In this document: piece by piece, positions 17,608-26,830 of the stretch
Position numbering within the stretch: the first letter of the stretch is position 1
Layout of the letters: the number at the start of each line of letters is the position of its first letter
NCBI GenBank assembly: GCA_947486785.1
Contig: CANKUU010000011.1
Span: 1-64,000, forward strand
Direction: 5' to 3'
Length of the DNA: 64,000 nucleotides
Source: an uncultured Flavobacteriaceae bacterium
GTDB taxonomy: Bacteria > Bacteroidota > Bacteroidia > Flavobacteriales > Flavobacteriaceae
The notes under the pieces: model-generated
The model's input: only the letters and a program-made list of their open reading frames with translations
Databases searched by the model: none
What the model was told of the DNA's origin: nothing
Position numbers and translations under genes: made by a program

Positions 17608-18765
17608 TTATTGCTTTATTGCCCGCATAAGTGCTTGCTCGATATCGGCAATTAAATCTTCTGGTTCTTCAATACCAACTGAAAAGCGTATTAATCCATC
17701 TTTAATACCTTGTTTTGCTCTCACTTCTTCCCCTAATAGTGCATGAGAAGTTTGCGCAGGAGAAAGAACGGTGCTTTCTACACCAGCAAGACTCATAGAA
17801 GATTTAATTAATTGCAATGATTGCTGAAATGCTGAAGGGCATAAATTTTCTTTGAGTTCAAATGACAACATTCCTCCAAAACCTCGCATTTGAGATTTTG
17901 CCAAGTCATGATCTGGATGTGTAGCCAATCCTGGGTAATACACTTTTTCAACCGCCTTGTTCTGGTGTAAATAAGTCGCCATAGTTTGCGCATTGTTATT
18001 TTGTGTTTTTACACGAATACCCATAGTCTTCATACTCCGCTCTAAAAGCCAAACCGTATAGTCACTAAGACTACCTCCTAAATTTTTAGCTAAATTAAAA
18101 ATACGATCAATACTTACTTGGCTAGCAGCTACTGCCCCGGCACATATATCAGAATGTCCTCCCATATATTTTGTAGCACTATGTATTACCACATCAATAC
18201 CAAAATCTATCGGGTTTTGGTTTACTGGACTCGCAAAGGTATTATCAATCATAGAAATAATACCATATTTCTTTGCAAGCGCCGAAATTTCGGCTAAATC
18301 TGTAATAGTCAACAATGGATTTGATGGGGTTTCTATGTAAATTAGCTTAGTGTTTGCTTTAATTTTATCTTCAAAGTCTTTTGTTTGCCAACCTGTTGTA
18401 AAAGAATACTCAATTCCATATTTATCAAATTCCTCGGTCGCCAAGTTATAGGTACCTCCATAGAGTGTCTGTTGAAAAACTACATGCTCTCCCGCCTTTA
18501 AAAAAGCGAGTAGCGAAGTACTTACTGCTGCCATGCCACTGCTAAAAATTAAACCTGCCTCTGCATGTTCTAGTGCAGCTATTTTTTTACACAAAGCTTC
18601 TTGATTAGGTGTATTAAAGTACCGTGGATATCTTTTAATAGCTACATTTTCAAAAGCGTATGAAGTACTCATAAACAAAGGAGAAACTGCACCTTTGAAT
18701 TGTTCATCTTTCAGTTCTCCTGAATGGGTGCATAATGTATTTAACCCTTTTTTTTGATTGCTCAT
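17608..18765 (-). CDS. Cys/Met metabolism PLP-dependent enzyme (gamma-lyase/gamma-synthase type)
   Basis: The protein is 385 aa. The pyridoxal phosphate Lys lies in IHSATKYMGGHSDICAGAVA. SSGMAAVSTSLLAF, the TLYGGTYNL active-site Tyr, YIETPSNPLLTITDL and the C-terminal SLAGVESTVLSPAQTSHALL with IRFSVGIEEPEDLIADIEQA are the standard family blocks. It belongs to the trans-sulfuration group. Sequence alone does not decide between methionine gamma-lyase, cystathionine gamma-lyase and gamma-synthase, although the SLAGVEST segment is seen in lyase and synthase members alike. It lies just upstream of bshB1 and may be co-transcribed, linking cysteine supply to bacillithiol. Confidence 0.85.
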   Translation of the reverse strand: MSNQKKGLNTLCTHSGELKDEQFKGAVSPLFMSTSYAFENVAIKRYPRYFNTPNQEALCKKIAALEHAEAGLIFSSGMAAVSTSLLAFLKAGEHVVFQQTLYGGTYNLATEEFDKYGIEYSFTTGWQTKDFEDKIKANTKLIYIETPSNPLLTITDLAEISALAKKYGIISMIDNTFASPVNQNPIDFGIDVVIHSATKYMGGHSDICAGAVAASQVSIDRIFNLAKNLGGSLSDYTVWLLERSMKTMGIRVKTQNNNAQTMATYLHQNKAVEKVYYPGLATHPDHDLAKSQMRGFGGMLSFELKENLCPSAFQQSLQLIKSSMSLAGVESTVLSPAQTSHALLGEEVRAKQGIKDGLIRFSVGIEEPEDLIADIEQALMRAIKQ

Positions 18766-19093
18766 AAGTACTTATTTTGTAAAGTTAAAGTTACTAAAAT
18801 CAATTATAATGAAACCTTTTTCGGTTTTCCTTTTTTTAACCTAACCAAAGTAATCAATATTAAAAAATAATTAAGATTGAAGAAGTTGATGAGTAAAGTC
18901 CTTTGTAGGTGTACTAGAATTACTAAACCCTTGGACACAATCACGTTTAAACCTCTTAGAAAATTTAATGCGGATTTCTCTTAAAATGCTACAAATATTT
19001 CAGAAAATAAAGGTAAAGCTTATAATTTGCTAACTTTTTTTTAAATACTAAAAATATAGGTATTTCGTTTTAGAGTATAATCGATATTTATTT
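18766..19093. other. 328-bp divergent intergenic region
   Basis: This separates the PLP enzyme gene (minus) from the metalloprotease gene (plus). It is AT-rich. A 35-codon open stretch on the minus strand (about 19000 to 18871) has no start and no recognised similarity. I see no riboswitch or operator. Confidence 0.5.
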
Positions 19094-19885
19094 ATGGCTA
19101 AATCAGTTAAAATTTTCAGTATTTTGTTTCTTTCTTTCTGTATCCAAAATTGTTCAAAAGATAAGAGCGAAGAAACAGCAGTAAACAACGAAGATCAAAC
19201 AACAGATATTTCAGAAAATAAGAAAAACGTTGGAGCTTCTGCCAATGATATGCTCTCTAATGAGAATTTTAACTCCATTGAATTTGAACTAGTTTATGTA
19301 TCGGGTATGAAGCCTTCTACCACTACTATTTCCAATTTTGAAACTTTTTTAAATGAACGATTAAACAAATCTGGTGGCATTAATATTGAACTTAAAGAAA
19401 TAGAAATTACAAATAAAGAAACCTATTCAATAACAGAGGTACGGACTTTAGAAGATGAAATAAGAACAAAATACAACGATGGAAATAAGCTAAGTGTTTT
19501 TGGTATTTTTTTAGATGGGGCTTATGATGAAAATACAGATAACGGCTCTGTGCTAGGGGTTGCCTATCGCAATACATCTTTCGTTATTTTTGAAGAAACC
19601 ATTAAACAATTTAGTGGTCGCGCTTTGGCCCCTAGTACATCAGTATTAGAAACAACAGTACTTAATCACGAATTTGGCCACTTATTAGGCTTGGTTAATG
19701 CAGGTACAACACCGCAATCAGATCATCAAGATGAAGTACATGGTAGACATTGTACTACCGAAGATTGTTTAATGTATTGGACCGCCGAAACAGGTGAAGG
19801 TCTTCTAAACTCTATTAGCGGTGGTACTATACCTAGCCTAGATGAACTATGCATACAAGATTTAAGATCAAATGGCGGCAAATAA
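19094..19885 (+). CDS. Metzincin-like metalloprotease lipoprotein
   Basis: The protein is 263 aa with a lipoprotein signal (LFLSFCIQNCSKDKS). A low-complexity acidic linker follows. The C-terminal part has LNHEFGHLLGLVNAG, an HExxH zinc motif with the metzincin Gly. Further His residues (SDHQDEVHGRHC), paired cysteines and a Met-turn-like CLMYW follow. The usual third ligand position of HExxHxxGxxH is Asn here, so a later His may complete the site. The arrangement matches a group of Bacteroidetes membrane metalloproteases. It ends 9 bp from the convergent CcsBA gene. Likely an outer membrane or periplasmic protease of unknown substrate. Confidence 0.8.
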   Translation: MAKSVKIFSILFLSFCIQNCSKDKSEETAVNNEDQTTDISENKKNVGASANDMLSNENFNSIEFELVYVSGMKPSTTTISNFETFLNERLNKSGGINIELKEIEITNKETYSITEVRTLEDEIRTKYNDGNKLSVFGIFLDGAYDENTDNGSVLGVAYRNTSFVIFEETIKQFSGRALAPSTSVLETTVLNHEFGHLLGLVNAGTTPQSDHQDEVHGRHCTTEDCLMYWTAETGEGLLNSISGGTIPSLDELCIQDLRSNGGK

Positions 19886-19894
19886 AAATATAGC

Positions 19895-22800
19895 CTATTT
19901 TACATCATAATTAGCTTTGTAACGCCATAAACTTATTGCCCCCAATATAAAGGCACTAAATACAATATACCAAACGTAATCTGGGGTAATTGCTGCACCA
20001 CCACTTTGGCCGTAGCTATGCAAACCCACAAGGTAATAATTGACACCGAAATACGTCATCATAATACTAAAATAGGCAATCACGCTTAAAAAGTTGAACG
20101 TCCATTTACCACGTAAACCAGGTACTAAACGAGTATGAATCACAAAAGCATAAACCATAATCGAAATTAGAGCCCATGTTTCCTTAGGATCCCAGCCCCA
20201 GTAACGTCCCCAGCTTTCATTTGCCCATTGCCCCCCCAAGAAATTACCAATAGTAAGCATTACAAGGCCAACCGTTAATACAATTTCATTAATAATAGTA
20301 AGTTCTTTTATGTTGAGCGTCATACGATCTTTATTCTTAGATGTAGTTATAATCATTAGCAATAGACATACAAGTCCTAAAATCATACTTACCGTTAATG
20401 GACCATAACTACCCACAATTACAGAAGTATGTATCATTAGCCAATAACTATCTAAGACAGGTACCAAATTAGCTACCGCAGGATCTACCCAATTTTGATG
20501 TGCAAAAAACAATAACATAGAACAAACAAAGGCAGCTGCAGCAAGAGTCATCGTACTTTTTCTAATAAAAAGCATACCCATTCCTATGGTAGCCCAAGCA
20601 ACATACAGCATACTCTCATAAGCATCACTCCACGGCGCATGGCCCGAGATGTACCACCTTAATATTAAACCGGCGGTATGCCAAATAAAGAGAATAATGA
20701 TGATTCCTCTTAGCGCATAGGCCATAGCCTTCCAAATCTCACGGTTTTTAAAAATTTGAAAAATTAAAACAAAAAACAAAAGAGCACCAGCTAAGGTGTA
20801 AAGAGGATAAATTCGATTAAAAATATTCAATTTATTGTAAATAACTTCTGTATTTATTTTTGTTTTTGATGGTAGCACTTCGCTTCCATTGTTTTCTTGG
20901 TTTTGTTTAAAAGCTTTAAGAAGCTTATCTGCATCTTTATAATCACCAGTTTTAATTGCTTTTTGAAGCGTGATTATGTAATACGGAATTGCATTTTTCA
21001 TGAAATTGCCATATAAAGAATCACTTACTTGATATTGACCTGACCGGTAATCAAGGGCAGAAATCCACTTATTATTTTCATCCTGCAATAGGGGAAAAAT
21101 CTTTAAAAAGCTACCTTGCAACGCTTGGTCTAGCAAGCTCAGACGCATATGCATGTCTTTAAAATCGCGTTGAAATTTATTTGGGATATTAGTAGCAGTT
21201 GCTTCTCTTATAAATGGCTCTAGTTTATATCTTCCTTTTTCATCAAAAAAATCGATACCCTTTATATACCTTTGATTCTCTGGCACCCCAATTATTTTTC
21301 GGATACTATCGTTTTTACCTTGTTTGTCGATAGCAATAAATTCAGTGTTGTACCAAATTGCTTTGTTTAACATCATTGACAAGAATACTTGATCAGCATT
21401 CATGTCTTTAAACCTATCTTTAAGGCTTAACTTGCGTAAAAGCTCTGATGAAAATGTATTGATAGGCTTCATACGCCCCCCTTCATCTTGAATTACGAGT
21501 TTTCCAAATTCCTCAGCATGTTCCTTTGAGACAATAGTGGATTTTAAAACAGAATCAATCTGGGCTTGCGATGGCACTAAATTATGATCATGCCCATCAT
21601 CATCGGTATGTTCTTGGGCTGTGGCAAATGCAAATCCTAAGAATAGAAAAATTGTTAATACCGCCTTTTTCTTCTGAATTTTATTCAATGATTGCGTAAG
21701 GTCTTTAAACCGTGTTTTTCCAAAAAACATAATCCCCATTAGTCCTAAATACAATAAAAAGTAGCCTATATAAGTGATCCAAGTCCCCCACTGATCATGG
21801 TTTACTGAAAGTGTAGTTCCTTTCTCATCAGGATCAAATCCAGATTGAAAAAAGCGATACCCTTTATGGTCTAAAATATTGTTCATGTAGATGTCATAAT
21901 CAAAACTACGATCATCTTCTACGGTTACTTTACTCATAAAAGAAGCGTATCCAGAATCGGTACCAGGGTATTTTTCTGCTATAAAATCGTTAAGTTTTAC
22001 ACTAAAAGGCAATTCATAAATTTTAGAGCCATAAGCAATAGAAAATTCTAGGCCACCAACCTTTATTTTATCTGTAAACCTTGAAAAGCCTTTTCCTCCC
22101 AAAACTTTTACACGAGCAGTTTCTCCATTTGAGCTAATATCGAGAACTAAGGCGGATTGACTTCGCTGATCAATCTCTTTATTTGGTATTTCGACCACTC
22201 CGTAAGAACCTTTAATTAATGGTTCAGGAATTACAAATTGCATTCCGGCCAAGTTATATAAAGATCTTAACTGAAACTCTTGCAAACTATCTTTTAAGAC
22301 TTGCCCTCTTAATTGGTCTGCCATTCGCATGAAATCTCCTGCAAACGGAGATTTAATTTGGTAAGTAGTATCTGTGGTAAATATATTTATTGCTCCGTCG
22401 GTAGGTTTATTAAGCGCAAATAGAACGTTGTGAACATTATTCACTTTGTTATTCTCAAGATAATGCTCTTCGCGTTGACCTGAACCAGCCTCTACTATCT
22501 TTAAGAATTCTTTGCCATTTTCATCTGCTATTAAACCCTCTTTTGCTCCCTTTAAAAAATCGACATAGGTAATTGTAAAATCTTGCCCATTAAAATCATA
22601 ATTCCATGGAAGAGATGATTTTAGAGCTTCTGGCGTTACAATTATTTCATCTTGTAAGGGCTTTCTTTTCAACTCATCTCCTATTTTTCCGTCTACATTA
22701 ACGGTTAGATAAGTTTTATCTGAATAAAATACTTTTTCTGATGCTCCTTCGCGTATCGGCATCATTCCCTCGAAACTAATATAACGAGTTACACCTGCCC

Positions 22801-23086
22801 CAATAATGATTAAAATCCACGATAGATGAAGCATTAGTACTGGCCATTTTTTTACACTAAAAAGGCGGTACCGAAACATATTACCGATAAAATTGATCAC
22901 AAAAAATACCATAATAGCCTCAAACCATGTGGTATTGTAAATCCATATTCTTGCGGTCTCGGTGCTGTATTTACTTTCAATAAAAGTACCGAAGGCCATG
23001 GCAGTACCAAAAGCAATAAATAAAAAGGCCATAAGCCGTGTAGAGAAGAGAAATTTCTTGAGTAATTCTATCATCTGAGGATGCAT
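19895..23086 (-). CDS. ccsBA: Cytochrome c biogenesis fusion protein CcsBA (ResB-CcsA)
   Basis: The protein is 1063 aa and joins two system II components. The N-terminal part has three early membrane spans and a ResB/Ccs1 periplasmic domain, with a fourth span near residues 450-470. A long periplasmic section (about 480-760) follows, then the multi-span CcsA part with the heme-handling WWD motif WGRYWGWDPKETWALI and flanking His residues. It carries heme across the membrane and attaches it to apocytochrome c. Fused forms of this length are normal in Bacteroidetes. The first ATG is used; one four codons later is also possible. It is convergent with the metalloprotease gene. Confidence 0.92.
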   Translation of the reverse strand: MHPQMIELLKKFLFSTRLMAFLFIAFGTAMAFGTFIESKYSTETARIWIYNTTWFEAIMVFFVINFIGNMFRYRLFSVKKWPVLMLHLSWILIIIGAGVTRYISFEGMMPIREGASEKVFYSDKTYLTVNVDGKIGDELKRKPLQDEIIVTPEALKSSLPWNYDFNGQDFTITYVDFLKGAKEGLIADENGKEFLKIVEAGSGQREEHYLENNKVNNVHNVLFALNKPTDGAINIFTTDTTYQIKSPFAGDFMRMADQLRGQVLKDSLQEFQLRSLYNLAGMQFVIPEPLIKGSYGVVEIPNKEIDQRSQSALVLDISSNGETARVKVLGGKGFSRFTDKIKVGGLEFSIAYGSKIYELPFSVKLNDFIAEKYPGTDSGYASFMSKVTVEDDRSFDYDIYMNNILDHKGYRFFQSGFDPDEKGTTLSVNHDQWGTWITYIGYFLLYLGLMGIMFFGKTRFKDLTQSLNKIQKKKAVLTIFLFLGFAFATAQEHTDDDGHDHNLVPSQAQIDSVLKSTIVSKEHAEEFGKLVIQDEGGRMKPINTFSSELLRKLSLKDRFKDMNADQVFLSMMLNKAIWYNTEFIAIDKQGKNDSIRKIIGVPENQRYIKGIDFFDEKGRYKLEPFIREATATNIPNKFQRDFKDMHMRLSLLDQALQGSFLKIFPLLQDENNKWISALDYRSGQYQVSDSLYGNFMKNAIPYYIITLQKAIKTGDYKDADKLLKAFKQNQENNGSEVLPSKTKINTEVIYNKLNIFNRIYPLYTLAGALLFFVLIFQIFKNREIWKAMAYALRGIIIILFIWHTAGLILRWYISGHAPWSDAYESMLYVAWATIGMGMLFIRKSTMTLAAAAFVCSMLLFFAHQNWVDPAVANLVPVLDSYWLMIHTSVIVGSYGPLTVSMILGLVCLLLMIITTSKNKDRMTLNIKELTIINEIVLTVGLVMLTIGNFLGGQWANESWGRYWGWDPKETWALISIMVYAFVIHTRLVPGLRGKWTFNFLSVIAYFSIMMTYFGVNYYLVGLHSYGQSGGAAITPDYVWYIVFSAFILGAISLWRYKANYDVK

Positions 23087-23347
23087 TGTGATTCTAAGTA
23101 CAAAAATACCAACTTTTTATGGTTTTCATTCAGATATTTACACATAACCCCTTTTGAATTACTTTTAAAATTTGAAATTTAATGTTATGGTTTACTTTCG
23201 TACTTTTTTTTAATTTTGAACAAAATTATTACAAACCCATGTGATTTTTAAAGAACTTTCTAAAGACGGTTAAAATCCCTGATGGATAATTGAAAAAATC
23301 ACTAGATCAAAAAGCCAAGATTACCTTCTAATGCCTAAATTAGCATT

Positions 23348-24094
23348 ATGTTAAAGATTACGCTTATTGGAACAGGCAATCTTGCTTCTCATTTACAAAC
23401 TGTCTTTACAACAACTGAGGGTGTAGAAGTCGATGAAGTACTATCGAGTAGAGACAATTTAAGATTAAAAATACATGAACAAAAATCAATTAAACAGCAA
23501 TCTGATATTTATATAATTGCTGTAAGTGATGATGCCATAAGCCTTGTATCACAGAAACTTAATTCAGAAAATTTATTGCTAGTTCACACCTCAGGAAGTA
23601 TAGCAATAGATGCAATTTCTGATGGAAATAGAAAAGGCGTTTTTTATCCTTTACAAACTTTTTCAAAAGGACAAGAAGTTAATTTTGAGCAAATACCCAT
23701 TTGCATTGAATCTGAAAACAAACAAGATTTAGCACTACTTGAAACACTAGCTCAAACGATTTCAAAATCAGTATATTCTATTAATTCTGAACAACGAAAA
23801 TCTCTTCATCTTGCTGCCGTATTTGTTAATAATTTCACGAATCATTTGTATCATATTGGAAATGAGATATGTAAAAAACAAAAGCTGCCGTTTGATATTT
23901 TAAAACCTCTAATTGCAGAAACGGCTAAGAAAATAACGTATCTATCACCTTCAGCTGCCCAAACTGGCCCAGCAAAGCGGTTTGATGAAAAAGTTATTCT
24001 TTCGCAGTTAGCACAATTACAAGATGAAAATCATCACAAAATATACAAAACACTTACAGATTCAATTTTAAAAACCTATGAAAAAAAGTTATAA
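23348..24094 (+). CDS. DUF2520 Rossmann-fold oxidoreductase-like protein
   Basis: The protein is 248 aa. ITLIGTGNLASHLQTVF is the nucleotide-binding loop, and LVHTSGSIAIDAIS and FYPLQTFSKGQEVNFEQIPI are typical of the Rossmann-like plus DUF2520 pair found in many Bacteroidetes. The C-terminal helical domain begins near residue 145 (LHLAAVFVNNFTNHLYHI). The fold is that of ProC-like or ketopantoate-reductase-like enzymes, but the substrate is unknown. It overlaps the next gene (kdsC-like) by 17 bp and is the first of a run of co-directional genes reaching 31.2 kb. The conserved adjacency to kdsC and maf suggests co-transcription, not a shared pathway. Confidence 0.85.
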   Translation: MLKITLIGTGNLASHLQTVFTTTEGVEVDEVLSSRDNLRLKIHEQKSIKQQSDIYIIAVSDDAISLVSQKLNSENLLLVHTSGSIAIDAISDGNRKGVFYPLQTFSKGQEVNFEQIPICIESENKQDLALLETLAQTISKSVYSINSEQRKSLHLAAVFVNNFTNHLYHIGNEICKKQKLPFDILKPLIAETAKKITYLSPSAAQTGPAKRFDEKVILSQLAQLQDENHHKIYKTLTDSILKTYEKKL

Positions 24095-24605
24095 AGAGCA
24101 CCTAAAAGATATTAATACCTTTGTTTTTGATATTGATGGTGTATTTACAGATGGTAGCATTATCGTTAACTCTAAAGGTGAATTACTACGAAAGATGAAC
24201 GTTAAGGATGGTTACGCCCTAAAAACAGCATTACAGAAAAATTATAATGTTTGTATAATTACAGGAGGTAATAATGAAGGTGTACGTATACGATTAGAAA
24301 ATTTGGGTGTTACTGATATTTATATGAGCGCACACCATAAAGAGGAGCCTCTAAATCAGTTCTTAAATAAGTATCAAATAAACCCCAAACATGTACTTTA
24401 TATGGGAGACGATCTTCCAGACATTCCACCCATGAAACTTGTAGGTTTGGCAACTTGCCCACAAGATGCCGCGCAAGAAGTAAAGGAGATTGCTAACTAT
24501 ATATCACATAAAAACGGAGGCGATACCTGTGTACGAGATGTAATTGAACAAGTGTTAAAAGTTCGTGGTGATTGGAATACTAACTCTAGCGCCACAAATG
24601 ATTAA
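24078..24605 (+). CDS. kdsC: KdsC-like HAD phosphatase (Kdo-8-phosphate phosphatase type)
   Basis: The protein is 175 aa, the length of the capless KdsC group. The HAD motifs are complete: VFDIDGVFTDG (motif I, two Asp), IITGGNN (motif II), the Lys in HHKEEPLN (motif III), and YMGDDLPDIPPM (motif IV). KdsC releases phosphate from Kdo-8-phosphate for lipopolysaccharide core synthesis. Related enzymes act on KDN-9-phosphate, so the exact substrate is inferred. It overlaps the DUF2520 gene and ends 3 bp before maf, so translation is probably coupled. Confidence 0.87.
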   Translation: MKKSYKEHLKDINTFVFDIDGVFTDGSIIVNSKGELLRKMNVKDGYALKTALQKNYNVCIITGGNNEGVRIRLENLGVTDIYMSAHHKEEPLNQFLNKYQINPKHVLYMGDDLPDIPPMKLVGLATCPQDAAQEVKEIANYISHKNGGDTCVRDVIEQVLKVRGDWNTNSSATND

Positions 24606-24608
24606 CAG

Positions 24609-25196
24609 ATGCTAAAGAACAAATTAAATGCTTACAAAATTATTCTTGCTTCGGGTTCTCCAAGAAGGCAACAATTTTTTAAAGAATTACAAATACCTGT
24701 AGAGCTAAGGATAAAACAAATTGAAGAAACGAATCCACCCCATCTACAGGGAAGTGAAATATCTGACTACCTTGCAAAGCTCAAAGCTTCTGCCTTTAAA
24801 GGTCAACTAAAATCTGATGAAATATTAATCACCTCAGACACGGTCGTTTGGCATAAAGGAAAGTCACTAGCGAAAGCCGCTAACTCAAACGAAGCCTTTA
24901 AGATGTTAAAAACCTTATCCGGGGATTGGCATGAAGTAATTACTTCAGTTGCCTTTACAACATCAAAAGACCAGAAAACTGTGAATCATACCACAGAGGT
25001 TAAATTTTCTACTTTAACTAATGAAGAAATTGAATTTTACGTAAACCAATTTAAACCCTTTGACAAAGCTGGAGCTTATGGTATTCAAGAATGGATTGGA
25101 CTGATCGCTATTGAAGAAATAAAGGGTTCTTACACCAATGTTGTAGGTTTACCTACACAGTTGGTATACAAAACTTTAAGTAGTATAGTATGCTAA
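24609..25196 (+). CDS. maf: Maf-family nucleoside triphosphate pyrophosphatase
   Basis: The protein is 195 aa. The Maf signatures are clear: ILASGSPRRQQFFKEL at the N-terminus, ITSDTVVWHKGKSLAKA with the catalytic Asp region, and DKAGAYGIQEWIGL, the substrate block, toward the C-terminus. Maf enzymes hydrolyse non-canonical or canonical NTPs such as dTTP and UTP and are thought to clear modified nucleotides; the old link to septum formation is indirect. It follows the kdsC-like gene by 3 bp. Confidence 0.92.
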   Translation: MLKNKLNAYKIILASGSPRRQQFFKELQIPVELRIKQIEETNPPHLQGSEISDYLAKLKASAFKGQLKSDEILITSDTVVWHKGKSLAKAANSNEAFKMLKTLSGDWHEVITSVAFTTSKDQKTVNHTTEVKFSTLTNEEIEFYVNQFKPFDKAGAYGIQEWIGLIAIEEIKGSYTNVVGLPTQLVYKTLSSIVC

Positions 25197-25234
25197 ATAA
25201 GTTTAAGTGTATATATTTTAAAAAATAGGTTTAA

Positions 25235-26185
25235 ATGAAAAATTATTTTAATTGTGTTTTAAAATTATTAGGCGGAATTGTAGCGTTTTTAGTAGCATCA
25301 TCTTGTACCGAAAAAACGACTTTAAAAGATAAAGAAACAGTACAACAAATTAACCTTACTAAGCCATCTAATAAAAATAATCAGATTTCAGATGAATTTA
25401 AAAAATATTGGTACTCGGGAGAAGCTGAAATAAGTTCATACCATTTAAAACAAGCTAGATACGGAGAGATACGAGAAGGTAAGGCGGTATTGATTTTTGT
25501 TTCAGAGCCTTTTCATAAACAAAAACAAGTAAAAACAAGTGGTGACAACCCTTACAGCATTCCAATTTTAAAATTAAACAGCACCAAAGAATATTTTACT
25601 GGAATTTACCCTTATTCGATAATGACGAGCTGTTTTTACCCGGTATATGATAATCAACATGCGTTAAAAGTTTCATTTTCTGCACAAGAATGGTGTGGGC
25701 AAGTTTATGCTCAATTGAACAACCAAAATTCATTTGAAATTAAGTCGCACTCATATTTTGAATCTGAAGCCGATGAGCAGATTAGTTTAAAGAAAACATT
25801 TTTAGAGAATGAACTTTGGAATAAAATACGAATTAATCCTAAGTTACTACCCACCGGAACTTTTGATCTCATACCTGCAATGGAGTATATTCGCTTATCG
25901 CACAAAGAGTTTAAAGCTTTCAAAGTTAAAGCAACCTTAAAAAAAAGTAATGATATGTACACCTATGAGGTAAATTATCAAGAACTAGAACGAATACTTA
26001 AAATTAATTTCACCTCAACATTCCCCTATTCAATTGAAAGCTGGAGCGAACATTTTAGGAGTGGATTTGGCACAAAAGCAAAGATGATGACTTCTTCTGC
26101 TACTAAAATTAAGACATTAAAAACGCCATATTGGCAAAAAAACAGTAATCAATATTTACCTTTACGCGATACCCTAGGATTATAA
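25235..26185 (+). CDS. Lipoprotein of unknown function downstream of maf
   Basis: The protein is 316 aa. A lipoprotein signal (IVAFLVASSCTEK) precedes a mature domain with YWYSGEAEISSYHLKQARYG near residue 55 and IMTSCFYPVYDNQHALKVSF near 130. I do not recognise a characterised domain. Similar Bacteroidetes proteins often sit beside maf and are sometimes labelled septum formation inhibitor Maf, but the sequence has none of the Maf motifs, so that label would be an error carried over from the neighbour. It lies 38 bp after maf and 8 bp before the MscS gene, so it is in the same operon. Confidence 0.8.
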   Translation: MKNYFNCVLKLLGGIVAFLVASSCTEKTTLKDKETVQQINLTKPSNKNNQISDEFKKYWYSGEAEISSYHLKQARYGEIREGKAVLIFVSEPFHKQKQVKTSGDNPYSIPILKLNSTKEYFTGIYPYSIMTSCFYPVYDNQHALKVSFSAQEWCGQVYAQLNNQNSFEIKSHSYFESEADEQISLKKTFLENELWNKIRINPKLLPTGTFDLIPAMEYIRLSHKEFKAFKVKATLKKSNDMYTYEVNYQELERILKINFTSTFPYSIESWSEHFRSGFGTKAKMMTSSATKIKTLKTPYWQKNSNQYLPLRDTLGL

Positions 26186-26193
26186 CACTACTT

Positions 26194-26736
26194 ATGAAAG
26201 AAATTTTCACCCTACATCAAACCGAATTATTTTGGACATTTTTTGTCTTCATAATAGTTATCTTATTGAGGTTCATTACACATAAAACCATAAAGCGTGT
26301 TGGTGGTGTAAGCAATTTTGTTGAGGCAAGAACCCTTTTAATTGTTAAATACGCCTCTATCCTTTATACCTTCTTAGGAATAAGTGTATTGGCTTTAATA
26401 TGGGGCGTAAACTATAAAGACATTGCTTTACTTTTTTCATCTGTATTTGCTATTGTTGGTGTTGCTTTATTTGCGCAATGGTCAATCATCAGTAATATAA
26501 CCTCAGGAGTCATATTATTTTTCTCATTTCCTTTTAAAATAGGAGACAAAATTAAAATTTTTGATAAAGATATTCTTGACGACAAAATTGAAGAAAATAA
26601 TAATTTTATTATTGAAGATATCAGAGCTTTTCACATTCACTTGAGACATAAAAATGGAAAACTTATCACCTATCCAAATAACCTCATGTTGCAAAAAGCA
26701 GTAGGGGTTATAGACGAAAAAGAAGTAGTAGAATAA
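26194..26736 (+). CDS. Small MscS-family mechanosensitive channel protein
   Basis: The protein is 180 aa. Three membrane spans (about residues 9-28, 52-75 and 78-105) lead into the MscS pore helix and beta domain: VALFAQWSIISNITSGVILF, then FPFKIGDKIKI and ITYPNNLMLQKAVGV. The family's large C-terminal vestibule is missing, so this is a short MscS-type protein. It likely gates ion flow when membrane tension rises, or responds to a ligand. It starts 8 bp after the lipoprotein gene. Confidence 0.85.
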   Translation: MKEIFTLHQTELFWTFFVFIIVILLRFITHKTIKRVGGVSNFVEARTLLIVKYASILYTFLGISVLALIWGVNYKDIALLFSSVFAIVGVALFAQWSIISNITSGVILFFSFPFKIGDKIKIFDKDILDDKIEENNNFIIEDIRAFHIHLRHKNGKLITYPNNLMLQKAVGVIDEKEVVE

Positions 26737-26780
26737 AACGTAACAAAAATTAGGTCTGTTAAAGAAAATTTAAAAGAAAA

Positions 26781-26809
26781 TTTGTTTGCTTTAAATCTTT
26801 CTATATTTG
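26781..26809 (+). promoter_or_regulatory. Promoter for the PIG-L gene
   Basis: TTTG at 26781-26784, a 17-bp spacer, then TATATTTG at 26802-26809, an exact TAnnTTTG -7 box. A possible TTG start at 26807 lies inside the box, so translation more likely begins at the ATG at 26831. Confidence 0.5.
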
Positions 26810-26830
26810 AGTAAAACTAAACTATTTTTA

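Noticed and set aside
18766-18830. SAM riboswitch before the Cys/Met PLP enzyme gene
   Set aside because: No conserved riboswitch core or strong helices seen.
18871-19000. 35-codon open stretch on the minus strand
   Set aside because: No start codon and no recognised similarity; could be chance in AT-rich DNA.
25235-26185. Possible label as a septum formation inhibitor Maf
   Set aside because: The real Maf is the preceding gene; this protein has a lipobox and no Maf motifs.
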